A stretch of 64,000 nt of DNA from Lachnospiraceae bacterium (GTDB lineage Bacteria > Bacillota > Clostridia > Lachnospirales > Lachnospiraceae). Of the stretch, positions 1 through 9,490 are shown piece by piece. Both the position numbers and the translations under genes were made by a program. The stretch is taken from assembly GCA_017450065.1 (NCBI GenBank), contig JAFSYI010000083.1, positions 62,001 through 126,000 of the forward strand, in the 5' to 3' direction. Position 1 is the stretch's first letter. The number at the start of each line of letters is the position of its first letter. The notes under the pieces are model-generated. The model did no database searches, was not told where the DNA came from, and was given only the letters and a program-made list of their open reading frames with translations.

Positions 1-1275
1 GGCATGATGGATGGCGGAGATACAGGCGGCGGAGATTCCGCACCTGCACCGGAGCCGGAACCCGCTGCGAGCATGTCGTCTGCTACGCCTGATGAGAGCC
101 TGCTTACAGATGCGGAGAAGGATGCGGTGGGCGAGGTTGCCAACATTAGTATGGGTACCTCGGCGACAACGCTGTATTCACTGGTTAACCGGAAGGTTAA
201 TATCACTACACCGGTGGTAACGCTGGCTACATGGAACCAGATAATAGATGACTATGAACGTCCCTGCGTGTTTATAAAGATAAAATACACCGTGGGACTG
301 GAAGGTACCAACATACTGGTACTTAAAGAAGATGATGTTAAGATAATCACCGATCTTATGATGGGCGGCGACGGTTCCAACACTGAAGGAGAGCTTGGAG
401 AACTGCATCTGAGCGCTATTTCGGAGGCGATGAACCAGATGATGGGTTCGGCAGCCACATCGCTCTCATCAATGCTCGGAAAGATGATAGATATAAGTCC
501 TCCGGAGGCAAGCCTTGTAGAGCTTGGATCGGTAGATCCCACAGATGATGTTTCAGCCTTCCTTCAGGACACATTTGTCAAGATCACTTTCAGAATGCAG
601 ATCGGTGATCTGATAGACAGTAAGATAATGCAGCTGTATCCTGTGGAATTCGCAAAGGATCTGTACAGCTACTTTATGGAGAGTCAGGAACCCGAACCTG
701 CTCCTCCGCCGCCACCGGCACCGGCACCTGCACCGATGCCGGCACCATCTCCAACGATGTCCGCACCTTCAATGGATATGGGAATGACGCAGGGAATGGG
801 CATGGGAATGGGTATGCCGGATATGTCCATGGGAATGGGTGCTCAGGCCGGAATGGGTATGGGCAGTATGCCCGGAATGGGAATGCCCCAGGGCATGGGA
901 ATGGGTGGAATGCCGGGAATGGGTATGTCACCCGGAATGGGCATGGGAATGGGCATGCAGCCACAGATGGGCATGCCAAACATAAACATCCAGCCCGCAT
1001 CATTCCAGCCGTTTTCGGCGGATATAAATGCTATGCAGAGCCAGGAGAACATTGAGCTTATAAAGGATGTTCCTCTTGAAGTAACTGTAGAGCTTGGCCG
1101 GACCCAAAAGTCCATAAGCGATATTCTGGACTTTGCGCCCGGCACCATAATAGAGCTTGACAAGATCGCCGGTGAGCCTGTTGATGTATTGGTAAACGGC
1201 AAGCTGGTAGCCAAGGGCGAAGTAGTAGTTATCGAAGAAAACTTTGGTGTCAGAGTAACTGAAATAATAAACTAA
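1..1275 (+). CDS. fliY: Flagellar motor switch phosphatase FliY, 5' end outside window
   Basis: Switch-complex component at the flagellar C-ring that dephosphorylates CheY-P and carries the FliN domain. The frame is open to base 1, and the usual N-terminal peptide of the family (LSQEEIDALL type) is missing, so the gene starts upstream and the first ATG at 4 is probably internal. Two CheC-type helices are visible near residues 41-60 (EKDAVGEVANISMG) and 130-150 (LSAISEAMNQMMGS). A FliN/SpoA domain fills the last 75 residues (VPLEVTVELG, then FGVRVTEIIN). Between them lies a Pro/Ala stretch and an unusual Met/Gly linker of about 65 residues. cheY follows after 18 bases. Identification is secure. 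Confidence 0.95.
   Translation, partial: GMMDGGDTGGGDSAPAPEPEPAASMSSATPDESLLTDAEKDAVGEVANISMGTSATTLYSLVNRKVNITTPVVTLATWNQIIDDYERPCVFIKIKYTVGLEGTNILVLKEDDVKIITDLMMGGDGSNTEGELGELHLSAISEAMNQMMGSAATSLSSMLGKMIDISPPEASLVELGSVDPTDDVSAFLQDTFVKITFRMQIGDLIDSKIMQLYPVEFAKDLYSYFMESQEPEPAPPPPPAPAPAPMPAPSPTMSAPSMDMGMTQGMGMGMGMPDMSMGMGAQAGMGMGSMPGMGMPQGMGMGGMPGMGMSPGMGMGMGMQPQMGMPNINIQPASFQPFSADINAMQSQENIELIKDVPLEVTVELGRTQKSISDILDFAPGTIIELDKIAGEPVDVLVNGKLVAKGEVVVIEENFGVRVTEIIN
774..981 (+). repeat. Met-Gly rich low-complexity linker repeat in fliY
   Basis: Alternating ATG and GGA/GGC/GGT codons give a chain of GMGM and PGMGM units between the phosphatase part and the FliN domain of FliY. The reading frame stays intact. 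It is inferred to be a flexible linker that may vary in length between strains by slippage. Confidence 0.8.
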
Positions 1276-1293
1276 AGGTTAGGAGAAAAGAAA

Positions 1294-1656
1294 ATGGCAA
1301 AGAATATTTTAATCAGTGATGACGCGGCGTTCATGAGAATGATGATCAAGGACATTCTTACAAAGAACGGGTACAATGTTGTCGGTGAGGCTGAGAACGG
1401 AGCCCGTGCTGTTGAGAAGTATAACGAGCTTAAGCCGGATCTCGTGCTTATGGATATCACCATGCCGGAAATGGACGGAATACAGGCGCTTAAGAAGATA
1501 AAGGAGAATGATCCGAGCGCTCTTGTTATCATGTGTTCGGCAATGGGACAGCAGGCAATGGTTATCGAATCCATCCAGGCCGGAGCAAAGGATTTCATCG
1601 TTAAGCCCTTCCAGGCAGATCGTGTTATCGAGGCTGTTAAAAAGGTCGTAGGTTAA
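1294..1656 (+). CDS. cheY: Chemotaxis response regulator CheY
   Basis: Single receiver domain of 120 residues that carries the chemotaxis signal from CheA to the flagellar switch. The acidic pair D9-D10, the phosphoacceptor D54 (LVLMDITMPEMDG), the switch Ser/Thr after VIMC and the lysine in IVKPF are all present, with no output domain. A GGAGAAAAGAAA ribosome site precedes the ATG. It lies between fliY and fliO as in Bacillus, which supports chemotaxis CheY over another regulator. A second CheY-like gene lies at 52912-53280. Confidence 0.95.
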   Translation: MAKNILISDDAAFMRMMIKDILTKNGYNVVGEAENGARAVEKYNELKPDLVLMDITMPEMDGIQALKKIKENDPSALVIMCSAMGQQAMVIESIQAGAKDFIVKPFQADRVIEAVKKVVG

Positions 1657-2037
1657 ATGCTCTCAGCTGTTCTGATATCCGGCGGGGTGGAGAGTGCGGC
1701 ACAGTTTCTTACGGTTCTTGTGCTTTTTATTGTTGTGCTTGCTCTTACTTACTTTACCACAAAATTTGTGGGGAACTATCAGAAGATGCAGGGATTCGGT
1801 AAAAACATAGAGGCTATAGAGACCTACAGGATTACCGGCAACAAGTTTCTGCAGATAGTCAGAGTGGGCAGGAAGTATTATCTGCTGTCCATAGGTAAGG
1901 ATGAGGTAAACAGCATTGCCGAGCTGTCAGAGGAGGAACTGGATCTTAATACAGATACGCCTGCGGTAAATGATCGTTTTAAGAATATGTTTGAGATTGC
2001 CAAAGACAAGATGACAAAACGGGGCGATAATCAATGA
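1657..2037 (+). CDS. fliO: Flagellar export protein FliO/FliZ
   Basis: Small membrane protein (126 residues) that helps assemble the FliP ring of the flagellar type III export gate. One membrane segment lies near residues 12-34, followed by a basic cytoplasmic part typical of FliO (IEAIETYRITGNKFLQIVRVG, then YYLLSIG). The ATG directly abuts the cheY stop (TAAATG) and the end overlaps fliP by four bases (ATGA), so translation is probably coupled. Sequence conservation in FliO is low. The call rests on size, topology and position before fliP. Confidence 0.88.
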   Translation: MLSAVLISGGVESAAQFLTVLVLFIVVLALTYFTTKFVGNYQKMQGFGKNIEAIETYRITGNKFLQIVRVGRKYYLLSIGKDEVNSIAELSEEELDLNTDTPAVNDRFKNMFEIAKDKMTKRGDNQ

Positions 2038-2912
2038 ATAAAGGTTCATATCATGGAAGCAGGCGTGTAAATGTTATGGTTTGCCTGCTTCTGTGTGTAT
2101 TTATCATTATGCTCATACCGGAGACGGTATTTGCTGCAAATACAAATCAAATCGGTATAACGGATGATTCGGGTACGGAAAACAGAACGGTTATAAACCG
2201 GCCCGGTTCGGCTGAGAATGCCGGAGACTTAAGAGAGCTTAATGTTGCCAACAATCTGACTGTGACCTATCAGGACGGAGAGGGTAATCTGTCGGGAACC
2301 TTAAGGATTCTCATTACGCTGACTCTGATAGCTTTGGCTCCGACGATCGTCATAATGATGACAAGCTTCACACGGATACTGATTGTAATGCACTTTGTCA
2401 GATCAGCGTTAGGTACCCAGTCGGCTCCACCCAATCAGGTGCTGATAGGGTTATCACTGTTTCTGACTTTTTTTATTATGAATCCTGTTATTACACAGAT
2501 CAATAATGAAGCAGTAAAACCATTTGAAGCAGGTGAGATCACACAGACGGAATTCCTTGATACGGCAGTACAGCCTTTAAGACAGTTTATGTACGGTCAG
2601 ACACAGACCAGGGATGTCAGGCTCTTTCTTGATATTGCCAATATAGGATCGGTTGAGGATATAGATGACATACCTACGAGGTGTCTGGTACCTGCATTTA
2701 TAATTAGTGAATTAAGAACAGCATTTATCATAGGATTCCTGATATATATCCCGTTTATAGTGATAGACATGGTTGTGGCATCAACGCTTATGTCCATGGG
2801 TATGATGATGCTTCCTCCCACAACGATCTCCATGCCGTTTAAGATACTGCTGTTTGTGCTTGCCGACGGATGGAATCTGGTTATCGGAAATCTTGTAAAG
2901 ACATTTTATTAA
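2034..2912 (+). CDS. fliP: Flagellar type III export gate protein FliP
   Basis: Core membrane subunit of the flagellar export gate. It has an N-terminal signal-like segment (residues about 12-34, cleavage possible after VFA), a polar stretch of about 60 residues, and then the conserved FliP body. The body includes TSFTRILIVMHFVR, the AFIIGFLIYIPFIVIDMVVAS segment and the terminal LADGWNLVIGNLV. At 292 residues it is longer than many FliP proteins; the excess is the N-terminal extracytoplasmic stretch. The start overlaps fliO and is followed by fliQ after 51 bases. Identity is certain from motif and order. Confidence 0.96.
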   Translation: MNKGSYHGSRRVNVMVCLLLCVFIIMLIPETVFAANTNQIGITDDSGTENRTVINRPGSAENAGDLRELNVANNLTVTYQDGEGNLSGTLRILITLTLIALAPTIVIMMTSFTRILIVMHFVRSALGTQSAPPNQVLIGLSLFLTFFIMNPVITQINNEAVKPFEAGEITQTEFLDTAVQPLRQFMYGQTQTRDVRLFLDIANIGSVEDIDDIPTRCLVPAFIISELRTAFIIGFLIYIPFIVIDMVVASTLMSMGMMMLPPTTISMPFKILLFVLADGWNLVIGNLVKTFY

Positions 2913-2963
2913 AGGCACAAGGTGGACATATGACTGTTATGAGAAGGGGTACGGGTAAAAGAT

Positions 2964-3233
2964 ATGTCGATTGATAATGTAGTGGAGATCACAAGAACGA
3001 CCTTATATACTATCATACTTACATCTGCTCCGATGCTGCTCGTTTCTCTTGTGATAGGTCTGGCCGTAAGCATATTCCAGACTGTGACTTCGATTCAGGA
3101 GCAGACACTGACTTTTGTGCCTAAGCTTGTCGGCATTTTTGTGATGATGATGATCCTGGGTCACTGGATGCTTAATAACATGACTGAATTCATGGTTGAG
3201 CTTTGGTCGGATTTTTCAATGTATATACGATAG
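2964..3233 (+). CDS. fliQ: Flagellar export gate protein FliQ
   Basis: An 89-residue protein with two membrane helices (about residues 16-38 and 52-74), the normal FliQ size and topology. Family features include the VSIFQTVTSIQEQTLTFVPKL stretch between the helices. FliQ packs around the FliP-FliR pore of the export apparatus. The ribosome site is weak (GGGTAAAAG), and a 14-codon reading frame with a better site begins at 2930 and ends inside the fliQ start. fliR follows after 26 bases. Confidence 0.95.
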   Translation: MSIDNVVEITRTTLYTIILTSAPMLLVSLVIGLAVSIFQTVTSIQEQTLTFVPKLVGIFVMMMILGHWMLNNMTEFMVELWSDFSMYIR

Positions 3234-3259
3234 AGTTATTATGAAGCAGAGGTCCGTGA

Positions 3260-4042
3260 ATGATCGATTATTCCTTTTCGTATGAAGATCTTGAGTTCTT
3301 CCTGCTCATTTTCATAAGGATTACCTGTTTTATAGTTACGGCACCGTTTTTTTCAATACAGAATATACCGAGACGGGTAAAAGCCGGGTGGAGCTTTTTT
3401 CTTGCTTTTATAATATATCAGACCATGGAGATGCATGTTGTGCCGCAGTATAATACGGTATACGGGTATGCGGCCCTTGCTCTCAAGGAGGCAATGGCAG
3501 GTCTTATGATCGGATTCGGAGCAAATATATGTAACTCCGTTATAAATCTGGCAGGACGTCTTGCGGACATGGAGATAGGTATTTCCATGGTTTCGTTGCT
3601 GGATCCGACAACAAGAGAGCAGAGCGGCTTTACCGGGGTGCTTTATCAGTATTCGATAATGCTGATAATGATGGTCACCAATCTGCACCATTATTTTATA
3701 AGGGCTCTGGTTGAGACGTTTAATCTTATACCGATAGGAATGGCGAAATTTGATTCGGATAAGATCATGACGGCCATTATGCAGTATCTGGATGATTATG
3801 TAATGATAGCCTTCAGGATATGTCTTCCGGTCGTTGCAACCATTATGCTTACGAATGCAGTCCTCGGTATCCTGGTAAAAAGCGCCCCTCAGATAAATAT
3901 GTTTTCGGTTGGTATACAGATTAAGCTGTTTATAGGTCTTGCGACTCTGATGATCACGATCGGGGTACTACCGAGTGCTTCGGATTTCATATTCGATGAA
4001 ATGAAGGTTATGATGACCGCAATGGTAAGGAGCATGACTTGA
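3260..4042 (+). CDS. fliR: Flagellar export gate protein FliR
   Basis: Membrane protein of 260 residues forming the export gate with FliP and FliQ. It is very hydrophobic, with about six membrane segments, and shows the FliR-typical patterns RRVKAGWSFFLAF near residue 35 and GILVKSAPQINMFSVGIQIK near residue 205. AGAGGT at 3248-3253 sits six bases before the ATG. The stop overlaps the TTG start of flhB (TTGA), which suggests coupled translation. Confidence 0.96.
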   Translation: MIDYSFSYEDLEFFLLIFIRITCFIVTAPFFSIQNIPRRVKAGWSFFLAFIIYQTMEMHVVPQYNTVYGYAALALKEAMAGLMIGFGANICNSVINLAGRLADMEIGISMVSLLDPTTREQSGFTGVLYQYSIMLIMMVTNLHHYFIRALVETFNLIPIGMAKFDSDKIMTAIMQYLDDYVMIAFRICLPVVATIMLTNAVLGILVKSAPQINMFSVGIQIKLFIGLATLMITIGVLPSASDFIFDEMKVMMTAMVRSMT

Positions 4043-5190
4043 ATAGAGCCGGATTATATACTAAAGACAATTTACTGTTCGATCTTGATCTCCAGTACTT
4101 TGCAAAGGAAGGACCCGGCGGTGAAAAGACCGAGCCCGCAACCGATAAAAAGAAGGATGATGCGAGAAAAGAAGGCCAGGTTGCCAAGAGTAAGGAGCTT
4201 AACGGCGCGATCAGCCTTTTTGCAATGTTTCTTGTATTGAAGGTATATGTAGGGAATCTCGGAACTTCATTTCTTCAGGTTTTTTCCGAGAGCTATAACA
4301 GGATCCCTGAGATGTCAAAGCTTATAGAGGGCATGATCATCCCCAGACAGTTCGCGGAAGTGATGAACCAGATCATTATCAGGATCCTGCTCATGCTGCT
4401 TCCCTTTCTGGCGGTCGCGTTTGCGGTTGCGTTTATAGTTGATCTGGTACAGGTTAAATGGAAGCCGACGAGCAAGCCGATGCAGCCGAAGTTCAGTAAG
4501 CTGGATCCGACAAAAGGGATCAAGCGTCTGTTTTCGGTGGATAAGCTGATGGAGCTTCTTAAGTCGCTTATTAAGCTTGTCATAATAGGCTATATGGCAT
4601 ACTCCACGCTTAAGGACGAGGCATCACAGCTGTTCCTGCTGTATGATATGCAGCTTATAAGCGCACTGAATCTTTTCGGGGATATCGTGATAAATATGTC
4701 TCTTAAGATATGCGCCGTATATCTTGTTATAGGCATAGTGGATTATGTATATCAGAAGCATAAGTTCAATGAGGATCTTAAGATGACCAAGCAGGAGGTC
4801 AAGGATGAGTGGAAGAACTCGGAAGGAGATCCGCAGATAAAGGGTAAACAGCGACAGAGAATGCAGGAAGCCAGCCGCAGGAGAATGATGCAGAATATCC
4901 CGCAGGCAGACGTGGTCATTACGAACCCCACGCATTTTGCCGTTGCACTTAAGTATGATACACAGGTGGCTCCTTCCCCGTATGTTGTGGCCAAGGGAGA
5001 GGATTTCCTGGCTGCAAAGATAAAGGAAGAAGCAGCCAGATACGAGATAGACATAGTGGAAAATAAACCGCTTGCAAGGATGCTTTATTATAATGTTGAG
5101 CTTGGCGCACAGATTCCGCCCGAGCTTTACAGTGCCGTAGCAGACATACTTGCGGCAATCTACAGTAAGAGAGAAGCAGAAACAGCATAA
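4039..5190 (+). CDS. flhB: Flagellar export switch protein FlhB
   Basis: FlhB changes the export substrate from rod-hook to filament proteins through autocleavage at an NPTH motif, seen here as VVITNPTHFAVALKYD. Four membrane helices precede a cytoplasmic domain with the usual linker (KQEVKDEWKNSEGDPQIKGKQR). The N-terminus carries the EKTEPATDKKKDDARKEGQV signature. The start is TTG at 4039, placed six bases after AAGGAG (4027-4032) and overlapping the fliR stop. Length (383) fits the family, and flhA follows. Confidence 0.96.
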   Translation: MNRAGLYTKDNLLFDLDLQYFAKEGPGGEKTEPATDKKKDDARKEGQVAKSKELNGAISLFAMFLVLKVYVGNLGTSFLQVFSESYNRIPEMSKLIEGMIIPRQFAEVMNQIIIRILLMLLPFLAVAFAVAFIVDLVQVKWKPTSKPMQPKFSKLDPTKGIKRLFSVDKLMELLKSLIKLVIIGYMAYSTLKDEASQLFLLYDMQLISALNLFGDIVINMSLKICAVYLVIGIVDYVYQKHKFNEDLKMTKQEVKDEWKNSEGDPQIKGKQRQRMQEASRRRMMQNIPQADVVITNPTHFAVALKYDTQVAPSPYVVAKGEDFLAAKIKEEAARYEIDIVENKPLARMLYYNVELGAQIPPELYSAVADILAAIYSKREAETA

Positions 5191-5251
5191 AAGGGATATG
5201 CCGGCTGCTTTTTGCAGAGGCAGTACATTTTATTTGAGGGGAGGGGATCGG

Positions 5252-7288
5252 ATGAAGATAGGAAAAGCTGATGTGGGCGTTGCCTTATATCTTATCTGCG
5301 CGTTTGTATTTCTGATCATTCCACTTAAGTCATTTGTTCTGGATATATGTCTGGCGCTTAACATGGCTGTTGCTTTTACCATACTGTTCAATTCGATGTT
5401 CGCCAAGGAAGTACTGGATATGTCGTTCTATCCGACAATGCTTTTGTTCACGACACTTTTCAGGATTTCCCTGAATGTTTCGTCAACGAGACTTATACTT
5501 TCGACAGGATCGCCCGGCAATGTAGTCGAGACATTCGGAAGCTTCGTCGGCGGCGGCGATCTGGTCATGGGTACAATAGTATTCATAATACTGCTCATAG
5601 TTCAGTTCATGGTAATAAATAAGGGTTCGGAACGTGTGGCTGAAGTTACCGCAAGGTTTACCCTGGATGCAATGCCCGGTAAGCAGATGGCAATAGATGC
5701 GGATCTTAATACGGGAGCCATTACCGATGAAGAAGCAAAGAGGAGACGTGACAAGATACAGGAGGAATCAAGCTTCTTCGGTTCCATGGATGGTGCCGTT
5801 AAGTACGTAAAGGGAGATGCGACAGCCGGACTTATCATAACTGCGGTTAATATTGTCGGCGGCATAATAATGGGAATGACCAGGGGAGGGCTTGATTTCC
5901 AGGAGGCTCTTCAGAAATACGCCATCCTCACCATAGGTGACGGACTCGTATCCCAGATCCCTTCGCTGGCTATCTCGCTTGCTACAGGTATTCTGGTTAC
6001 CAAGGGCGGCAAAGAGGCTGACTTCGGTAATGTTATAGTCAAACAGCTTTTCGGTCTTCCCAGAGCACTGTATATGACCGGTGGAATACTGACCTTCCTC
6101 GGTATATTTACTCCTCTGAATCTACTTCTGTTTGTCAGCTTCGGGGCAGTCTTTATAGTATGCGGCAGAATGATGGCAAATACTCTCGAAGAGGCCAAGG
6201 TCGAGGCGGCTGTGGATGAAACGGAAGCGGCGGCTGAAGAGATAAGGAAGCCTGAGAATGTTGTATCCCTGCTTCAGGTGGATCCGATCGAGCTGGAATT
6301 CGGTTACGGTATCATACCGCTTGCCGATGTTAACCAGGGCGGCGATCTTCTCGACCGTGTAGTTATGATAAGAAGACAGGTGGCTCTTGAAATGGGTACC
6401 GTGGTTCCCATCATAAGACTCCGCGACAATATCCAGCTTAATCCGAATCAGTATATAATCAAGATAAAGGGTATACAGGTCAGTGAAGGTGAGATCCTGT
6501 TCGATCACTATATGGCCATGAATCCGGGATATCTTGACGACGATATAGGCGGAATAGATACCGTTGAACCTTCATTCGGACTTCCGGCGAAATGGATCAC
6601 GGAATCCCAGAGGGAAATGGTCGAGAGTAAAGGCTGGACCGTTGTGGATCCGCCTTCAATAATAGCGACTCATCTGACCGAGATAATAAGACAGCATATT
6701 GCAGAGCTCCTGACAAGACAGGATGTTCAGAACCTTGTCAATAATATCAAAGAGACCAATCCTTCGCTGGTTGATGAGCTTACGCCCAAGCTTCTGGGTC
6801 TTGGCGAGATACAGAAGGTGCTTCAGAACCTTCTGAGAGAAGGTATATCCATCCGCGACCTGCTCACGATCTTTGAGACTCTGGCAGACCGTGCGGTTAT
6901 GACCAGGGATACCGATGTACTGACCGAATATGTAAGACAGAGCCTTAAGAGGGCGATAACTGCCAAGTATTTTCCGGCAGGTGAAGTCACACAGGTGATC
7001 ACGCTTGATCCGAGGATAGAACAGGAGATCATGGCAAACGTAAAGCAGAATGAGCAGGGAGCTTATCTTGTGCTGGATCCGGAAAGGATAAGGGCGATAC
7101 AGGATGCGGCTGACAGAGAAGCAAATAAGCTCATTGATCTCGGAAAGACTCCGATAATAATAACTTCGCCAATCGTAAGGATGTATTTTAAGAGTCTTAT
7201 CGAAGGCAAAAACAAGGATATCGTTGTCGTTTCATACAGCGAAGTCGACGGAGTTGAACTGCAGTCTGTTGGGGTGGTGACAGCTTAA
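5252..7288 (+). CDS. flhA: Flagellar export protein FlhA
   Basis: Large export-gate subunit with about eight membrane helices in the N-terminal half and a cytoplasmic docking domain for substrates and chaperones. Family marks are VAEVTARFTLDAMPGKQMAIDADLN, the DEEAKRRRDKIQEE FHIPEP-loop region, and FGYGIIPLAD at the start of the soluble domain. The frame is open upstream into flhB, but ATG 5252 after a GAGGGGAGGGG ribosome site gives 678 residues, the normal length. The TAATG junction at 7286-7290 overlaps flhF by one base. Confidence 0.95.
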   Translation: MKIGKADVGVALYLICAFVFLIIPLKSFVLDICLALNMAVAFTILFNSMFAKEVLDMSFYPTMLLFTTLFRISLNVSSTRLILSTGSPGNVVETFGSFVGGGDLVMGTIVFIILLIVQFMVINKGSERVAEVTARFTLDAMPGKQMAIDADLNTGAITDEEAKRRRDKIQEESSFFGSMDGAVKYVKGDATAGLIITAVNIVGGIIMGMTRGGLDFQEALQKYAILTIGDGLVSQIPSLAISLATGILVTKGGKEADFGNVIVKQLFGLPRALYMTGGILTFLGIFTPLNLLLFVSFGAVFIVCGRMMANTLEEAKVEAAVDETEAAAEEIRKPENVVSLLQVDPIELEFGYGIIPLADVNQGGDLLDRVVMIRRQVALEMGTVVPIIRLRDNIQLNPNQYIIKIKGIQVSEGEILFDHYMAMNPGYLDDDIGGIDTVEPSFGLPAKWITESQREMVESKGWTVVDPPSIIATHLTEIIRQHIAELLTRQDVQNLVNNIKETNPSLVDELTPKLLGLGEIQKVLQNLLREGISIRDLLTIFETLADRAVMTRDTDVLTEYVRQSLKRAITAKYFPAGEVTQVITLDPRIEQEIMANVKQNEQGAYLVLDPERIRAIQDAADREANKLIDLGKTPIIITSPIVRMYFKSLIEGKNKDIVVVSYSEVDGVELQSVGVVTA

Positions 7289-8532
7289 TGATAATCAAGA
7301 AGTTTCAGGGTAAAACAGAAGAAGAGGCCACACTGCTTGCCAGAAAAGAACTGGGTGATTCCGTAGTGATAATGAATGTACGGAGCGTCAAAAAAAAAGG
7401 CTTTACGGCACTGTTCCGCAAGCCTATGGTAGAGATCACGGCTGCGCTTGAGGATGAGCCGGAAAAAAATGTTTATAAGCCGTCGGCAAGGCAGCATTCA
7501 CCGTCAGCCGCAAGGAATGACAGGGTAACCGAAGACAGAAGCGGCAGTTCAATAAACATAAACGCCGGACTGGAGGCGGATATAATAAGAAATGCCCAGG
7601 TGGCGTCTGCCGGAAGCCATTCAAAGGACAGTTCGCAGTCTCTTGAGGAAAAGCTTGAAAGCCTGCATCTTCTGATAGAACAGCAGATGCTAAAGGAAAC
7701 CGAAGAGTCCGATTTTGACAGATCACCGGATGCGGACGAGCAGATGGCTTTCTTTAAGCTTATCTATAATACGCTTATCGACAATGAAGTGGATGAAAAG
7801 TACGCAAACGAAATAATAGATGAGCTGGAGAAGATAAGGAAGCCGGGTGCCGGAATAGATATTTTCCTGGCAAACATATATCAGAAGATGATACTTCAGT
7901 TTGGGCAGCCTTCAACAATAACTCCCGCGTCCGAAGGAACCAAGCTTGTATTTTTCATAGGGCCCACCGGGGTTGGTAAGACCACTACGATAGCAAAGCT
8001 TGCGTCCAGGCTGAATTTCGAGGATAAGAAAAGAGTAGCCTTAATAACCACTGATACCTACAGGATAGCCGCAGCCGAACAGCTGAGGACCTATGCAAAT
8101 ATCATGGATGCGCCGTTCAGGGTTATCTACACGGAAGATGAGATAAAGGAAGCTCTCAGGGAATTCGCAGAATATGATTATATCCTGGTGGATACGGCAG
8201 GACATTCGCATCATAACGAAGCACAGAAAAACAGTATGAAGCAGTTCGTACACTGTGTTGACGGAATCGTGGAAAAGGAGACCTATCTTGTGCTGAGCGC
8301 AACGACAAAATACAGGGATCTTATCAGTATAGCCGATGCGTACAGTGAAATAACGGATTACAAGCTGATCTTTACCAAGCTTGATGAGACAACCACCTTT
8401 GGCAATCTGTTCAACCTTAAGATGCATACGGGGGCTCAGATGTCATATATCACCTGCGGTCAGAACGTACCTGACGATATTGAGCAGTTCAGTCCGCAGA
8501 ATACGGTAAAACAGCTGTTGGGAGGCACGTGA
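7288..8532 (+). CDS. flhF: SRP-type GTPase FlhF
   Basis: GTPase that controls flagellar position and number and acts with FlhG. The last 190 residues hold the SRP-GTPase NG domain: P-loop GPTGVGKTTTIAK, then DTYRIAAAEQLRTYA, VDTAGHSHHN (the usual R after DTAG is H) and TKLDE. The first 120 residues begin with the basic FlhF N-domain (IIKKFQGKTEEEATLLARKE) and run into a polar, variable stretch. Start overlaps the flhA stop, and flhG follows after one base. Confidence 0.95.
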   Translation: MIIKKFQGKTEEEATLLARKELGDSVVIMNVRSVKKKGFTALFRKPMVEITAALEDEPEKNVYKPSARQHSPSAARNDRVTEDRSGSSININAGLEADIIRNAQVASAGSHSKDSSQSLEEKLESLHLLIEQQMLKETEESDFDRSPDADEQMAFFKLIYNTLIDNEVDEKYANEIIDELEKIRKPGAGIDIFLANIYQKMILQFGQPSTITPASEGTKLVFFIGPTGVGKTTTIAKLASRLNFEDKKRVALITTDTYRIAAAEQLRTYANIMDAPFRVIYTEDEIKEALREFAEYDYILVDTAGHSHHNEAQKNSMKQFVHCVDGIVEKETYLVLSATTKYRDLISIADAYSEITDYKLIFTKLDETTTFGNLFNLKMHTGAQMSYITCGQNVPDDIEQFSPQNTVKQLLGGT

Positions 8533-8533
8533 T

Positions 8534-9427
8534 ATGGATCAGGCGGAACATTTGAGAAATATAATAAAAATGAACGCCCAGGTGCAGCGCCCCACAGCCA
8601 GAGTCATAACCGTAACAAGCGGTAAGGGTGGAGTCGGAAAATCAAACGTTTCGATAAATCTGGCTGTCCAGCTGAGGCGTCTGGGGCAGAGGGTGATCAT
8701 ATTTGATGCCGATTTCGGACTGGCGAACATAGAAGTGATGTTCGGAGCGATACCGAAGCATAATCTCGGTGATCTTATATATCAGGGCAAGAATATAAAA
8801 GAGATAATCACAAGGGGTCCAATGGATATAGGCTTTATTTCCGGCGGTTCGGGAATAGCCGGGCTTACAAATCTCGGCAGGGACTATATCAATTATCTCA
8901 TACAGAATCTGGCGGAGCTTGATATGCTCGCCGATGTCATAATCATTGATACCGGAGCCGGAATATCGGATGCGGTCATAGAGTTCCTTGTGGCAAGCGG
9001 GGAGGTGTTGCTTGTGACTACGCCGGAACCCACATCGATCACGGATTCATATTCGCTTCTGAAGGCGCTCAACAGGCATGTGAGATTCAGCAGGGAGATG
9101 ACGACGATAAAGGTGGTCGCGAACAAGGTACGGAGTCCGGAGGAAGGCCAGCAGCTGTACAATAAGCTTAATGCCGTTGTCAGCAGATATTTAAAGATAC
9201 CGATAAGATATCTGGGATACGTGCCTGAGGATTCCCAGCTGGTAAGGGCGGTAATGCAGCAGACACCGATCTCGATAGACAATCCCAACGCAAAAAGCGC
9301 AAGGGCATTTGAGACTCTGGCGCATACGCTTACCAGCAACGCAGGCGAGGTTACGTTTAAAAAACACGGAATGACCGGATTCTTCGCCAATATGGTAAGG
9401 GGCATAAAAAGCAGGGAGTGGCAATAA
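8534..9427 (+). CDS. flhG: MinD-like ATPase FlhG (YlxH)
   Basis: ParA/MinD family ATPase that stimulates FlhF and regulates flagellar number. It has the deviant Walker A (SGKGGVGKSNVSINLA) with the signature lysine, the switch I stretch DADFGLANIEVMFG and Walker B with IIDTGAGISDAVIEF. The N-terminus (AEHLRNIIK) resembles the FlhF-activating helix of the family. GGGAGG lies just before the ATG. It is 297 residues long, as expected. Confidence 0.95.
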   Translation: MDQAEHLRNIIKMNAQVQRPTARVITVTSGKGGVGKSNVSINLAVQLRRLGQRVIIFDADFGLANIEVMFGAIPKHNLGDLIYQGKNIKEIITRGPMDIGFISGGSGIAGLTNLGRDYINYLIQNLAELDMLADVIIIDTGAGISDAVIEFLVASGEVLLVTTPEPTSITDSYSLLKALNRHVRFSREMTTIKVVANKVRSPEEGQQLYNKLNAVVSRYLKIPIRYLGYVPEDSQLVRAVMQQTPISIDNPNAKSARAFETLAHTLTSNAGEVTFKKHGMTGFFANMVRGIKSREWQ

Positions 9428-9490
9428 CGGGAAGTATATGCAGATAGTCCCGGGATGTAGATAAAAACAAGTTAAATCAGGGAGAAGGAT

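Noticed and set aside
2930-2974. 14-codon frame with ribosome site before fliQ
   Set aside because: Too short and without conservation evidence; it may only be a leader or chance frame.
5150-5251. Longer FlhA start overlapping flhB
   Set aside because: No ribosome site and no family similarity in the extra residues; ATG 5252 has a strong site.
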